Source of the DNA: Hirsutella rhossiliensis
Lineage: Eukaryota > Ascomycota > Sordariomycetes > Hypocreales > Ophiocordycipitaceae
Reading direction: 5' to 3'
Length of the DNA: 64,000 bases
Assembly: GCF_020360975.1 (NCBI RefSeq)
Contig: NW_025408669.1
Location: 8,246,001-8,310,000 of the forward strand
In this document: positions 47,774 through 59,747 of the stretch, piece after piece
Layout of the letters: each line of letters starts with the position of its first letter
Numbering within the stretch: the first letter of the stretch is position 1
Notes under the pieces: generated by a model
Told to the model about the DNA's origin: nothing
Database searches by the model: none
What the model saw: only the letters and a program-made list of their open reading frames with translations
Made by a program: the position numbers and the translations under genes

Positions 47774-48799
47774 ATGTCCCTGAACCGACTCCCCGCAGAG
47801 ATTCTGCTTTATATCTTCCGCTTGCTGGGTTCAGCCTTCTTCCGCCAGGATCTTCATCGCCTCCTCATCTCTAAGTGGTGGTATCAACTTGCTTGGCTAG
47901 TGTTCCTCCAAGATCTCGACTTCTCCGCAGAATCGCTTCAGAACTTTATTATCGCATCCAAGAGGGAGGGCATGATTGGTTCGATAGAGAACCATGTCGT
48001 GACAGTCAGCCTTGGCCTTGATGGCTTCGAGGACTGGCATTCGGCACAAAATGGCGCGGAACCATCAGAGATCGACTTCCACGTCGTCGATACGTGGACA
48101 TTCGAGTTAAATGGGTGCCTTGCTGCTCTTGCCAGTATACTCCAACGATGTACCAGGTTGCAGTCTCTCAAACTTAAAGCGCGACCGGAGCGCCATGACC
48201 CCCGGGCGGGCCTTGCGCGGCGGGATTATTTGAAGGTGTTGCCTCTAGCCGGCCTCGTGTCAATCGGCCATCTTACTTGCCTCGAAATTGATACAGCCGG
48301 CACATATCTCCTAGGTGAAAGCAATACCCCCAGAACCTACCTTCACCTTTGCGATGTGATCGGTACAATGCTTCCGACTCTTCGGCGACTACGCTGCCGC
48401 ATTAGCACCATTTGTCCTTATATCTTAGATGCCCCGGAAAAAGGCCCCCTTCTTAGTCTCGAGGACGTTATTATCAACTTGAGTCTCTCAGAACTCTCTA
48501 GCTTAGATACTTCATATAGGTACCCCAACCGCTGTGGGTACATCGTTACAAGCAACGGTTTTCCTCGATTAAAGGCAGATATGGAATCCCACGCGAGAGC
48601 GCTGGTGCAGGTAATGAAAAATCCCCGTATTGTCAGGATCGTGTCACACACGTTTCCTGGCATGAAAATGCATTCGTTTGATGCTCTAACGGGACGTAAC
48701 ATGGTACTTGCGCCCGCCGCGCTATGGGATGCCGACGGTGAAGAGGTGGAAGAGAGAGTCGCAGCTGAAGATCTCTTCGACTCTGATTCTTCATCCTAG
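47774..48799 (+). CDS. F-box domain protein
   Basis: A single-exon gene of 341 residues. The ATG at 47774 is chosen because it opens directly on the F-box (LNRLPAEILLYIFRLLGS, residues 3-20); the frame is open for 62 codons before it but has no ATG. F-box proteins bind Skp1 and bring substrates to SCF ubiquitin ligases. The rest shows leucine-rich segments (LQSLKLKA, LTCLEIDT, LRRLRCRIS) that could form a weak repeat fold for substrate binding, ending in an acidic and serine-rich tail (EEVEERVAAEDLFDSDSSS). Base use is normal for the island, with no RIP stops. AATAAA at 48940-48945 may be its polyadenylation signal. The substrate is unknown. It is divergent from the fusion gene; co-regulation is possible but unproven. 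Confidence 0.8.
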   Translation: MSLNRLPAEILLYIFRLLGSAFFRQDLHRLLISKWWYQLAWLVFLQDLDFSAESLQNFIIASKREGMIGSIENHVVTVSLGLDGFEDWHSAQNGAEPSEIDFHVVDTWTFELNGCLAALASILQRCTRLQSLKLKARPERHDPRAGLARRDYLKVLPLAGLVSIGHLTCLEIDTAGTYLLGESNTPRTYLHLCDVIGTMLPTLRRLRCRISTICPYILDAPEKGPLLSLEDVIINLSLSELSSLDTSYRYPNRCGYIVTSNGFPRLKADMESHARALVQVMKNPRIVRIVSHTFPGMKMHSFDALTGRNMVLAPAALWDADGEEVEERVAAEDLFDSDSSS

Positions 48800-48937
48800 G
48801 AGTTCTTGTTGCAGAGTCTCGGAGGTTGACATGGAAAATAAGATGGATATCATGTTCGACTATAGGCACGAGGAATTACTCAGGACATGAAGCAGAACAC
48901 GGGGCAGTTTATCATCTCCTCTATTCCCTCGGCCTAT

Positions 48938-49604
48938 TTAATAAAATTTGATTCCTCTATACACGGCAACGAGTTGCTCCCGCGACACATTAGCCCCGTA
49001 TATAAGGCTAGGTACCAATCGCTCGTTATATATTGCGCGATGTGGACGGCTATAACTGCATCTGTAAGTGATATCGGCCTGTCTAAAGCCGAGAATTATA
49101 GAGAGCGTTGTTTTCCGATTTACAGCCGGTGATGATGGTTCGGCTTGATTGAAAAGGTCTTGCAAGCAGTCGCGTATAGTGTTCCTAAAGTTAACGATGA
49201 TTTGGGTTTCTTCGTCTGGCAAGCCGGGGAACGTAATGAACTCTGGTGAGACGGCTAGACGCTGTAATAGAGCGGTCGCGGTCTGACTCTAATTAATAAC
49301 ATCTGTTAAATTTTTACTCGGCGACGAATAGATGGTTTCTACAATAATGGTCGAAGTGGTATAAGGGGAAAGGGCCATAGAGCTTATCTTTAATAATAAT
49401 ATGAGATATAGCCGTCTTTAAAATCTAGTAAGCGGTCCTCCACTCTATATCTTCGGCATTTGTCTTAAGAGCCTGCGGGTTTTCATCTTGTCTGAGTTTA
49501 TAGAACCACTCCAGCGATGTTTGGGTGCGTGTCGTGGTCGTGGCCTTATTGTCTCGCTCCCAAGGAATGATGCGGGGAGCCTCATCGTAGGTTTCTCCGC
49601 CCTA
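48938..49604 (-). pseudogene. Decayed minus-strand gene of unknown function at the RIP boundary
   Basis: From ATG at 49378 to a stop at 48938 the minus strand reads about 146 codons with a single TAG (49289-49291), consistent with a mutated CAG. It includes readable stretches such as LLQRLAVSPEFITFPG and DEETQIIVNFRNTIRDC. Upstream, 49601-49428 gives another protein-like stretch (EAPRIIPWERDN, then TQTSLEWFYKLRQDE) ending in TAG, in a different frame, possibly an upstream exon. I do not recognise the family. The mutations are of RIP type but light, which fits leakage from the neighbouring repeats. It could still be a real gene with different exon limits. Confidence 0.45.
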
Positions 49605-50660
49605 GATCCGCCCAAGGCAATCAAAAGTCAAATTTTCAAGCTAGAAAAGGACATTTACTAGCTGCCATGCGCTACGTGGTTGGTACTTAGCAGGCACTTA
49701 GCTTGCTATAGTAGAGTTAAGAACCCGACCCTTAAGGCACTCTATAAGGACGTATAGAAAGCTAAACCTATTAGACGGCGAAGTATTAAAGAAGAAAACG
49801 TATAGAACCGGTATATTTATACGGCTATTAAGTAGTTTTATCGTTGCGATTTCGCTTAGTATATCTATAGTAAATTCGCGGGCGTAAGACGGATCTACTA
49901 GTATATAGTAAATCCTAGCAGTCTAGTAGACGCTATCGGAGAAGGCGACCTTTAATACTAGGTTATTTATCCTATATATAAAAGACTTTAAAATAATAGT
50001 ATAAGAAATGCCTCTTCTTATAGTTTTATCTTAAGCCTTAAGGGAAAGAAGTACTACTACTTATTATAGGCTAAGGCTACTTACTTATTAGCTTCGGAAT
50101 ATATTAATACCTAATACCTATAAGTATCACGACCTAACGAGAATCTTAAAGACCTAATAAGGGTCCTAGTAGGCTATAGACTAATATATAGCTATTAAAA
50201 GTTAAGCTTACGCCTATACGTATTAATAGGCGCGCCCCTTATCCCTATAAGCGGAGACGATACTATCGCTATATCCGGAAGCATAGAATGCGGTAGTTAA
50301 CCTAAGGGATACTAAGAAAGTTACTTAATAGATCCGGATAACTATAAGCTATCGGATTAGTAGGGAAACCTATTCCCCCTTATACTTTATATATATATAT
50401 ATATAGTTATACCTATCGACTCCTTCTTTTAGGTAGGATAGAGTAATATATACCCTCTTTCTTTAATATTAAGACCTAATAACTAGTAATAGTTATAAGC
50501 TTAGTATATAGCTATAGCTATTATCCCTTTATATTATTTAATTAATTATAATATTAGGAAGTAAAGCTATTTATAGCCCCCTCTTATTATCGCGTACTCT
50601 ATATACGTTAATTAACGCTGTCGCTTATATCTAATAGGCGGCTATATCTTTTTTATAAGA
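49605..50660. other. RIP-degraded sequence, unidentified
   Basis: Mutation becomes dense from about 49,690. No long frame or known motif was found. The last 20 or so bases (about 50,641-50,660) resemble the end of a family-1 Copia LTR, so the boundary with the next element is a truncated LTR. Confidence 0.5.
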
Positions 50661-52115
50661 GTTATAAGCCCGGGAGGAATAGAATTCCTATACCTTCCGG
50701 CTACTATAAAAAGCCCCTTTTACCCCTCTTACTAGAAAAGCCGATTTTTAACCGACTTTTCTACCCCCTTCTTCCGTAACGATATCGAAAAACGACTCCT
50801 CTACCATCCCTATAGTCTATAGGATGATTCTTATAGAGCCCTAAGATTAGGATAAGTAGGTAAAGGAGCTATAGGCTCGTATAAATAGAACTATTTATAA
50901 TTTAGTCTTCTCTAATAAGTAGAACCCTCTTAAGCCCCCTATTTATCCTAGGATAATAGATTTTATAGAGGGAGCTTCCCTCTTCTCCGAGCTAACCTCT
51001 ATATAATAGAGAGCTTTTTCTACTACCTTAGGTAACTACGAGAGTTATTAAAAGGAATACCTCTATAAAATAAAACTGCTAACTACTGCTTATACGGTAA
51101 TAACGGAATCTATTAGCTAATCTCTCTTTAAGAAGAAAAGACTCCTAGGTAGTAGCTTTTAAAGCTCGAGACCTCGATAGCTCCCTTAAAGGGCTATATA
51201 ACTAACCGTATTAGGAAGACCTATACGGCCTACCTAGGAGCCTTTTTTACTAGGAACCTACTAGCTTCTTTATAGCTAGCTAAGTAGGAAGAGATCCTCG
51301 AGGAAGCTAATTAATACTTCTTAATAAAAGCTCTTTCCGGCTAGTAGCTATAGGATATATCTCTGCTAATAAAGCCTATTAGTAACGGTTACTCGACTAT
51401 CTTTCGATAAGCTAGCTAAGAACTAAATAAAGAAGCTACTTAAGTATAATAATTATAATAATAAGCAGTCTTATTCCTTTATAGCTAGCACTCGACCTAG
51501 ACGGTTCGACCTATAGCCCCTATTACTACGGCCCCCGCTGCTACTACTATAGCTGCTGCTCTTCTAGCTCCTCCTCCCTAGAAAGCCTTAACGTTATCTT
51601 TAACTATAGCTACGGCCCCGGCCCCGGCCCCGGCTCTGCCTCTTACTCCGGGCCCGGCCCTAGTCCCGTTAGTTAGACCGGCCCGACTATTCCCTTAATA
51701 GACCTTTTAGTCTATTAGTCGAAAAATTAAGGAACTAGTCGAAATCGAACCTCTTTATTAAAATTAATAATAAGGGGTAAAAAGGGGGGGTTTTTAAGCA
51801 GACCTTTTAGACCGGGATAAGGATTCCTCGAAGAAATAAATAAGGAGGAATCGACCTACCTACTAAGTATATAAAAAGCCTTATCGGCTAGAAGACTACT
51901 ATTAAGTCTTTAAGGAAAACCAACCTAAAGGAATTAACCCTTTAAAGAGGCTATAAGAAATAGTATAATAGTTTCTTAAGGAGGACCCCTTATTATAGAA
52001 AAAGATAGATAAGATTTAGGTTACTAAGAAATAGTAACTAATAACGCTGCTTCCCTTATTTAAGCTATAAATTTAAGGAAAAATTATTAGTATAGTAAAT
52101 CTAGCTATTATCTTC
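50661..52115 (+). mobile_element. Copia family 1, copy 4: gag-region fragment, RIP-degraded
   Basis: It starts exactly at the primer-binding site (GTTATAAGCCCGGG) and follows copy 1 through gag and the zinc-knuckle region to about copy 1 position 11,690. Pol and both LTRs are missing except for about 20 bases of LTR end. Mutation is heavy. The fragment is nearest to the right edge of the gene island. Confidence 0.82.
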
Positions 52116-52228
52116 CTTACTATTATAGAGTAGGTAGAGGTATATATATAGGTACCGTTTATAAGATAATATTAATAAGCTATATAAAGCTCTTTTATAT
52201 ATAGCTAGCCCGCCCTTATATATATAGG
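52116..52228. repeat. Short repeat shared with 3,466-3,570
   Basis: The GGTATATATATAGGTACCG start and the following TTATAAGATAATATTAATAAGC closely resemble sequence near 3,466-3,520 at the end of Gypsy C. It is probably an LTR or leader scrap of that family, into which the Gypsy B relative inserted. Confidence 0.5.
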
Positions 52229-55200
52229 TATAACGACCGGTATTATTCCTAAGGGATAAACCTATCGAGGGGTTTATATTAGTAAATATAATAGGGCGTG
52301 GTCTAAGCAATAATAAGTATATTACGTTAGTAATAAGTCGGAGGTTATAGACTATAAACTATAACTAAGTAATTAAGTAATTAGAATTAAAGGTAAGATC
52401 GTAATAAAGATCGTAATAATTATAATATTAAAAGCTATCGAGCTATCTATTTAAAGGAGTATTCTATTCCCTCCTTATATACCTTAAGAGCTTCCCTAGA
52501 TCGCCGAGAGTACTAGGTAATCCTATAGCCTAGGAGCGCTAGAGCACTAATACGATCCTACGATCTTAGCCGTAGAGTATTAGAGCGCTAAAGTAACCTA
52601 TCGCTCTAAACTTAATTAGCCCGTCGGTCTATCTAATATTCCTTGCTCCCTACGTTACGTGCCCTTATAATATATACTAGTCCCCGCGGTTTGCTAGACT
52701 ATAGTCGTAATAGGATGCCTCCCCTCCTTTTAGTCTTACCCTTAAGACCTACTACCTTAGCTGCTATATATAAATATACCCTTATTGCGTTATATATAAG
52801 TATATTATTCCTTATTCCTTTATCCTTTTAAGATATACTACTAATAGTATATCTAGTTATATTTAAAAATCCTATTTTTATAACTCCGATAAATCGCGTT
52901 AACGATTAGAGCTAGCGTCCTAGACCGAGATCTATAGTATTAAAATTATACCTTACTCTTATTATTTTCGGTTAAGCTTAACTTATAAGGTTAGCGAGCG
53001 TTCTAATCGGTGTTTTAAATATACCTTTATAGGCCGTTCTTATAATAGTTATAATATAGCGTCCGCTTATTTATTTTATCCCTTTCCTTCCTTATTATTC
53101 TTTTCGCTAATATTCCTTCTTTTTTAGTTTATTATATTATAAATTAATAGTAAAAGATTAATTTAGATAAACGGAAAGTAAAAGAAGTATTAAAGGAAGC
53201 AATAGCTCGCTTAGCTTAGAATAGGAAATAAAAGCGTTTCCTAAAAGACCGAGGTAGTAAGTTATTTTAGCGGGGTATATAAGCTATTAATAAAGAAGAT
53301 AGTATAATGCGTTCTCCTTAAGATAAATTAGTTCGTTTATTAAATAAAGAAACTATTACTATTAGCGAGGTTTAATTATTTAGTGCCTTAGACGTATTAA
53401 ACTAAGATACTATTCTTAGTAACCTTATATTTCTAAGTAAAGGTTCGCTTAGTAGAACTATTAAAGTAGAGAACTATAGTAGGTTAAATACTTAAGTAGC
53501 TTCTATATATTTTCCTCTAGTTTATATCCTTTCTATTTAATAAGGTATTCTTATTACTAACCTTATTTTCTTATATCTAGTATTTATTTTATTTTATATT
53601 CTTAATTATTATTAACTTCGATTTTTTCTTATAGTTTAGCTTTTTATAGCGCTAGTTCTAATAATAAGATATAAAATATTAGGTATATCCGTGTTATTAT
53701 TAGTAGTATAAGTTTATAGTTAACTTTTAAAATAGTTTTCTTAACCTTAAATAGTTTAAGGTTCTTAAAATCTAATTTATTACTTAGTTATTTTATTTTA
53801 ATATTTCGTTATACGAGGTAGACTATATCTCTCTCTTAAAAGATTAGTCCCTATAATCTTTTCTAATTATAGTAAGTAGATATTTATTCTCTAATAAATT
53901 AAAGTTCTTATTATATCTATTTATATAATCTTTATAGTTAATCTACTTATAGTATTACTTATTCCGCTTATAGTCCTTATTAAGTAACCTTAAATGCTTC
54001 TAGGTTATATCCGTAATTAGTATATACTAGTAAGAGCTTAGTTATTTCTATAACTAAGCTATTATAAGTTAGTTTTACTATTAGTAGCTATTTAACTTAA
54101 TTGTTTTATTTATAGCTAATATAGTATTATAAATATTATTTAAGCGTTTAGTTAAGTCGTTTTATTTATCTATCTATTTATAAGTAATAAGCTATATTAA
54201 GCTTATATTTCGTCCTTAATTATACTATAAGAGCTTACTAAAACTTAGCTATAAATATACTTCCTCTATTAAAGATAATCTTATTTAATAGTTTATAATT
54301 ACTAATAATTATTTATAGGGATATATATATTAGCTCTTCTATATTACTTACTTCTTTATATAGTAAGAAGTATCTATACTTTATTAATTAATCGGTAATA
54401 ATAAATATACTATTATACTTAACGTTAGTTATAAGTTCTTTTAATAGTAGTAGCTTTATAATATAATTAAAAGCTATTAAATCCTATAGTTTCTCTAGTA
54501 CTAATAGCGGTTATAATTCTCTATATAGCTTATATCGTTTAGCTTTACTTTATATATAAAGTTTATATTTTTTAACAACTTATTATACTACTTCCTTAAG
54601 CTATAAAAAGTTATATTATTATTTAATCCGTTTTATTATTCTTTAGATTCCTTAGTATCTATATATTAAATATTTATATATATCTTATATAACTTTATCT
54701 TATAACGCTAGTAGTATCTAAATTTTTTTCTTATATATTAAAACTTCTAAATATTTTATATTATATCCCTTTAATACTTTATATTCTTTTATTTATTTTA
54801 GGATCTTTTAGTATATTAAGTTATTAGGTTATACTTTAAATATTATATTTAGCTATTATTACTAGTAGTTCCTATTTTTATTAATTTCTAAGAGCTATCC
54901 TTTTACTATAGGTGCTCCTATATTATAGTTACTTTATTAACTAAAGGTATTAGCTTAACCGTTTTCTATTTCTTTTCTATAGATTATTTTATAGTTAAAT
55001 TCTAATAAATATTCGGCTTATTAGATCTATCGTCCGTTTAACTATTATATAGTTATAAAGTATAAGATGTTTTTATAATCTATATAGACCTTAACTTTAT
55101 ACTTACTTTTAAGAAAGTAGTATCGAAGTTCCTTAAAAGCTTAAATAATTATAAGGAATTCTTTATTATAGATAAGGTAATTAAGCTCTATGCTATATAG

Positions 55201-55606
55201 CTTTTTTAAGTAAAATATAATTAGTTATAGTCTTCCTTTATTATGCTTTTATTTAATTTATACTCTTAAAGTAAAGTCTAATATATTAGTTTTAAGTTCG
55301 ATTTATCGTTTTAGATTAAAGGTAGTTAAGACTAGTTCTTATATAATTATAGTCTTAATATATTTAAAAGCTTCGTTAGCTTTATTATCCTATATAAATT
55401 CTTTTTCCTTCTTTATTACGTTATATAGTAGTGCTATAATCTTTCCTAAATCTTTAATAAATCGTTAATAGTAATTTATAAATCCTAGGAAACTTTATAT
55501 ATCCTTAACGTTCTTTAGCGTTAGCTATTCTTTAACTAAGTTAATCTTATCTTATTATATTTATATCTCTCTTAGTAAGATTATATATCTAAGGAAGTCT
55601 ACTTCT
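52229..55606 (-). mobile_element. Gypsy B, copy 2: 3' half in reverse orientation, truncated, RIP-degraded
   Basis: LTR 52229-52712 (484 bp) and the following sequence match 18642-22017, covering the integrase C-terminal module, integrase and RNase H. The match ends at about 55606, before the reverse transcriptase catalytic box. The break abuts a 43-bp tandem repeat and the Copia C element. The copies differ mainly by C/T and G/A changes. Confidence 0.85.
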
Positions 55607-55612
55607 ATTAAG

Positions 55613-55716
55613 TTATACCTAGTAGACCTAAGAGAGTAGGTATAAGAGGCTATAGTTATGCCTAGTAGACCTAAGAGAGTAAGTATAAGAGGCTATAGTT
55701 ATACCTAGTAGACCTA
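55613..55716 (+). repeat. 43-bp tandem repeat, about 2.4 units
   Basis: Units start at 55613, 55656 and 55699 with TTATACCTAGTAGACC or TTATGCCTAGTAGACC. The third unit runs into the presumed LTR of Copia C, so the array may be partial duplications of that LTR start. Confidence 0.8.
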
Positions 55717-58700
55717 ATATTTATATATAAGGAAGCTTACCTAACTAATATAACTCCCCTAGCCTAAGGATATTATATAGGCCTAACTTAGGTATAGGAA
55801 TATCCTAATACCCTCTTTTAGCTAGCTATATATAGTTACTATACTTATATAAGCCCCTCCCTTATCCTAATAAATAGACTAGGAGATATATTATTAAATT
55901 TACCTTTCTATGCCCCTATTTCTTCTACTATGCTCTTAAGCCTCTACTTAAGAGTTATAAGCCCGGCCTATATAGCTAGATTATCTTTTGCCCGCCGATA
56001 TTACCTTTAAAGCTATTTACGAGCTATTCACGCCGTTATAACGCTTAAATCGTAGTATTAAGGCAAGGAACCTAGCTATACTAGGGGCACTACTAGAAAC
56101 ACACGAATTATATAAATTATAATTACGTATCCCTTAAAGAAGGATATTACTTATTAAGCTAGAACCCCTTATTTTCCTAAGATAACGTTAAAGGAAGTAA
56201 GAGCGGATAATTATATCGTAAGACTAAAGGAAAGCCTCGATTAGACCCTATAGATTAGAGGGATTAAATCGTAGGCTTAGACTTATAAGATTTAGGAATA
56301 TACTAACCTAGACAGCATAAAGAAGCTTAAATAACCCTAATAGCTAGACTAAGAGTAATTTATTATTAACCTTAGAAGGAGACCTTCTTAACGAGAAGAT
56401 AAAACCGAGGCTACGTTCCTAGCAAGGCGAATAGGCTATAACGAACGATACTAGGATATAAAGGACTCCTTTCGCAACCTTAAGAAAAGGTTCTAGCTAT
56501 AATTCGATCGCTATAAGGTCTAGTAGAAAGCCCTAATCGCACTCGAAGAATTAATTAAGAAAACGATTAGTAAAGGGCTTTAGGGGATAACCCTAATATA
56601 TAATAGCCTAAGAGAGAAAATCAGGGAATTAAAGAAGTAAGCCCTGCCTTTAGGGGCAGAGGAGAAAAAGCTAATTTACGAGAGATATACGACCTCTATT
56701 AATAAAAGAGGCACGCGAGACTAGAAAGCATAGGCAGAATAGCTCGACTAAATTATTATAGATTTACGAGACCTTAAGGTTAATATACTTAACGATATAA
56801 GAATTAGATAGGATTTTCTTATAGCGGTAGACGAGTAGGACCTATATTAGTCTATAATAATAAGGGCTCTCGACCTCTATAACGAAAGATACGGCAAAGA
56901 TTAACTTCCCCTAAGGAACCTAATCGCTAACTTTAAATAACAATATACCTATAGGAAGAAGTCGTAACTACCCGTAAAAAGGGGAAGCGCTAATTAAATC
57001 TCTAGGAAATTAGACACCTAAGCTAAATGCGCTAGCTATAAGCAGTACGTTAATAGCTTAATAAGCTAGTAGGAAAATTGCTACTTACTATAGGTAATAT
57101 ATAATAAGAAGCCCCCGTTAGGCTAGAAATATAGTAATCTAGCTAAATAGAATATCGAAAAACGGCTAAAGGACTATTTAGACGAGAAAGCAAAATATAT
57201 AGCCTAGACCCCTAATTCCTACCCTAAAGGAAGAGAACTAGCAGACACTATTATTAGCAATAACGGGCTAGGAAAGACTATTAATACGGTCACTCTATCT
57301 AAGGTAAACACGGCTATTAAGGGAACGCCGTTACTTACCGATAAATTAATATACGACTTAGGGGCCGATATTAACCTCTTTAATAACCTAGGTTAGTTCT
57401 AGGAAGGAACCTTTAAGTAGGGTTCTAACGACGAAGTCTAGGTTAGAGACTAAGCCTTTAAGGTATAAGGAATAAGAATAGTAGTTATCCCTATAATTAA
57501 CGGTAGAAAGATAACCCTGCTAGATGCCTACTTTATCCTAGAAATACCGATAAGTGTTTTCTTAGCTAGGCTAGGGATAACGGTAGGGATATTCTAGAAC
57601 TAGCTCCTAGGATACCTCTATTCGGAACCTACGAAGGAGGTTCGTATTAAACTAACCGACTTTAAAGGTTAATTTATAATAGGAACACTCCTATAGTATA
57701 AGCGGGTATTCGTAGTTATATAAGCGCCTAAGCCGCTAACTAGGGGGGTAGGTAACTTATAGTATCGCTGCCTTAGGTATCCTAGTCTAAGATTACTAGA
57801 GAAGTTATTAGAAGCCTGCCTAGGCACTAAGCTTTAAGGCCCTATAATATATAGCTATTAGATATACGTAATAGGGAAAGCTAAGAGGGAAGTCTTAAGA
57901 AAAATACTATCCTTAAGGCCTAAAGGTCTAGGGGTATAAGTTAGCTTCGACCTTTACCCTAGCCCTATAATAGTATATAATAAGGAAAAGAACTTCGCTT
58001 TATTTACCTATATAGATATATCTATAAGGTTCTATTACCTAATAGAAAGAAAAACGGGTATTAGGGATATCTTTAATAACTTCGTAGCGTTACTTAAGAC
58101 CTAGTATAAAGTTAAAATAACTATATTAGTTACTAACGGGGAAAGGGCTCTTTTAATAATAGAATAAATAGATTATATAACTAATAGAGGGATATAAGTT
58201 ATATAGTTTGCCCCTTTAACGCTTATATAAAATAGTTACGTAGAGAGATTAAGGGTAATAGTAAAGGAAAAAGCAAGGGTTATAAAGCTTAACTTAAAGC
58301 TTCTAAAAGAGCTATAGCTAGAGATATACCGTACGGCGGTATACCTACTTAATATAATACCCTTCGAATTATATAGTTATAGCTAGCAGAGCCTATACGA
58401 GCGTTAGTAGACCTAGATAAAAGAAAATAATCTACTATATTACTATATTAAAGATATTAAACTAGATATTATATATTTAAGGGTCTTTAGCTATATAGCG
58501 TTCTTAATAATAATTATAGTATTAGAATATATTAAGTTATATAAGATATAATTACCCCTTAAGTAGAGAGCTTATATCGGCTACCTAGTAGGCTATAGGT
58601 CTACTTAATAATACGTCGTATAGATACCGTTAATTAAATAGAATAAACTAATAGTATCAGCTAATATATAGTTTAACGAGTCTATAAGCTACGATATAAA

Positions 58701-59271
58701 AAGAGAAGAGTAAGCCTAGCTAGTCTAAATATATAGCTACGATATCCTTAGAGATATAGCCGTAACCGACGTTATAGATAGCGGGGAACCTAAAACCTTT
58801 AGGGTACTAAGTTTATCTAACGATAATATAGATAACGGTTAGACGCTAGAAGAAGTAATTACCCTCTTATAGGACCTATTGCCCTTATATACTCTAGAAG
58901 ATTAAGGATTAAAGACGCCCTTATAGGGATTATATAAATATATATATCTTTCCCCTCTAGAAATAGTAGGCCTAGGGATAGAGATTTTAATATTACCCCT
59001 TCTACTTAATACTATATTTAATACGAAGTTACTAAGCTCTATGCCTCCTACGCTTATAATAAATACTATAGCTAGCAACCCCTCCTATATCGTATTAGGG
59101 AGATAGCTTAAAGATACAATACCTATATTAATCGACTTATTTCCTTAAGATAAACGCAATAATATACCTCTTAACCTAGGGGGTAAAGGAACGATTATAG
59201 TATAGGTTTAAGAAGATAACTCTTAGTCCGAACCCCGCACCCTTAACCTAGCGGTTAATAGGGCCGGCTTA
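55699..59271 (+). mobile_element. Copia-type element of another family (C), RIP-degraded, cut by Copia copy 5
   Basis: A presumed LTR (to 55953) is followed by the primer site GTTATAAGCCCGG (55954-55966), the same as in family 1. A long forward frame with TAG/TAA at Gln positions then runs to 59,271: a gag-like coil-rich part, a degraded zinc knuckle near 57,029 (C-A-S-Y, originally C-X2-C), the protease motif DLGA (57355-57366, expected DSGA), and integrase with a C-terminal GYLVGYRST block near 58,570. Reverse transcriptase is missing; the frame is cut by the LTR at 59272 and may continue beyond the window. LTR limits are uncertain. Confidence 0.75.
55985..59271 (+). pseudogene. Copia C gag-protease-integrase frame, RIP-inactivated
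   Basis: This is the most readable degraded frame in the window: for about 1,090 codons there are only TAA/TAG stops and little frame slippage. The protease Ser of DSG is changed to Leu (TCA to TTA), itself a CpA to TpA change. Integrase core and the C-terminal block typical of Copia are present. It is not expressible. Confidence 0.7.
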
Positions 59272-59747
59272 TATCGCGAAGCGTGGCCTGATTTCGCAGT
59301 TCTCGGAGATATCCCTTGGCACGAGGGACCTAGGAAGCTTAAAAACAGGTTTTAAGGAAGGAGCTGAAAGGAGGTGCAGAGAGGAGGGTGGGGGTATAAG
59401 GGGAAGCAGAAGTAGCGATGGCTTCCTATAGAGGTAGCGAGAGATAAGACGGATATGCCGGCAACGGCTAGAAAGGAGGGGAAAAACCGGCAAAAAGCTC
59501 GGTAGTTAAAGGGACATTAGTGGCTTCTTTAAGCAGGATCTTCTTTGTTAATTAAGATGCTAGAAGGGTATAAAGAGGGGCGTTAGATAGAGGAAAGAAG
59601 GACAATCAAGGCAATACAACAATCACTCCCCTACCTTTATTGCTACTTCTGCAAGAATCATATCTCTCTGCCCTGCCTGTCCGACCCCTTACTCCTAATT
59701 TTACCTTCGTGCATTTTTATGCACTTCTCGCATCTCTCTACGCGAGA
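59272..59747 (+). repeat. Copia copy 5 5' LTR
   Basis: It is a family-1 LTR of 476 bp. It ends the Copia C frame abruptly, which marks the insertion point; the second target copy would lie outside the window. Confidence 0.9.

Noticed and set aside
52101..52831. Short frames at 52101-52310 (minus) and 52643-52831 (plus)
   Set aside because: They lie in degraded repeat and LTR sequence of Gypsy B; composition is RIP-type and no protein motif is present.
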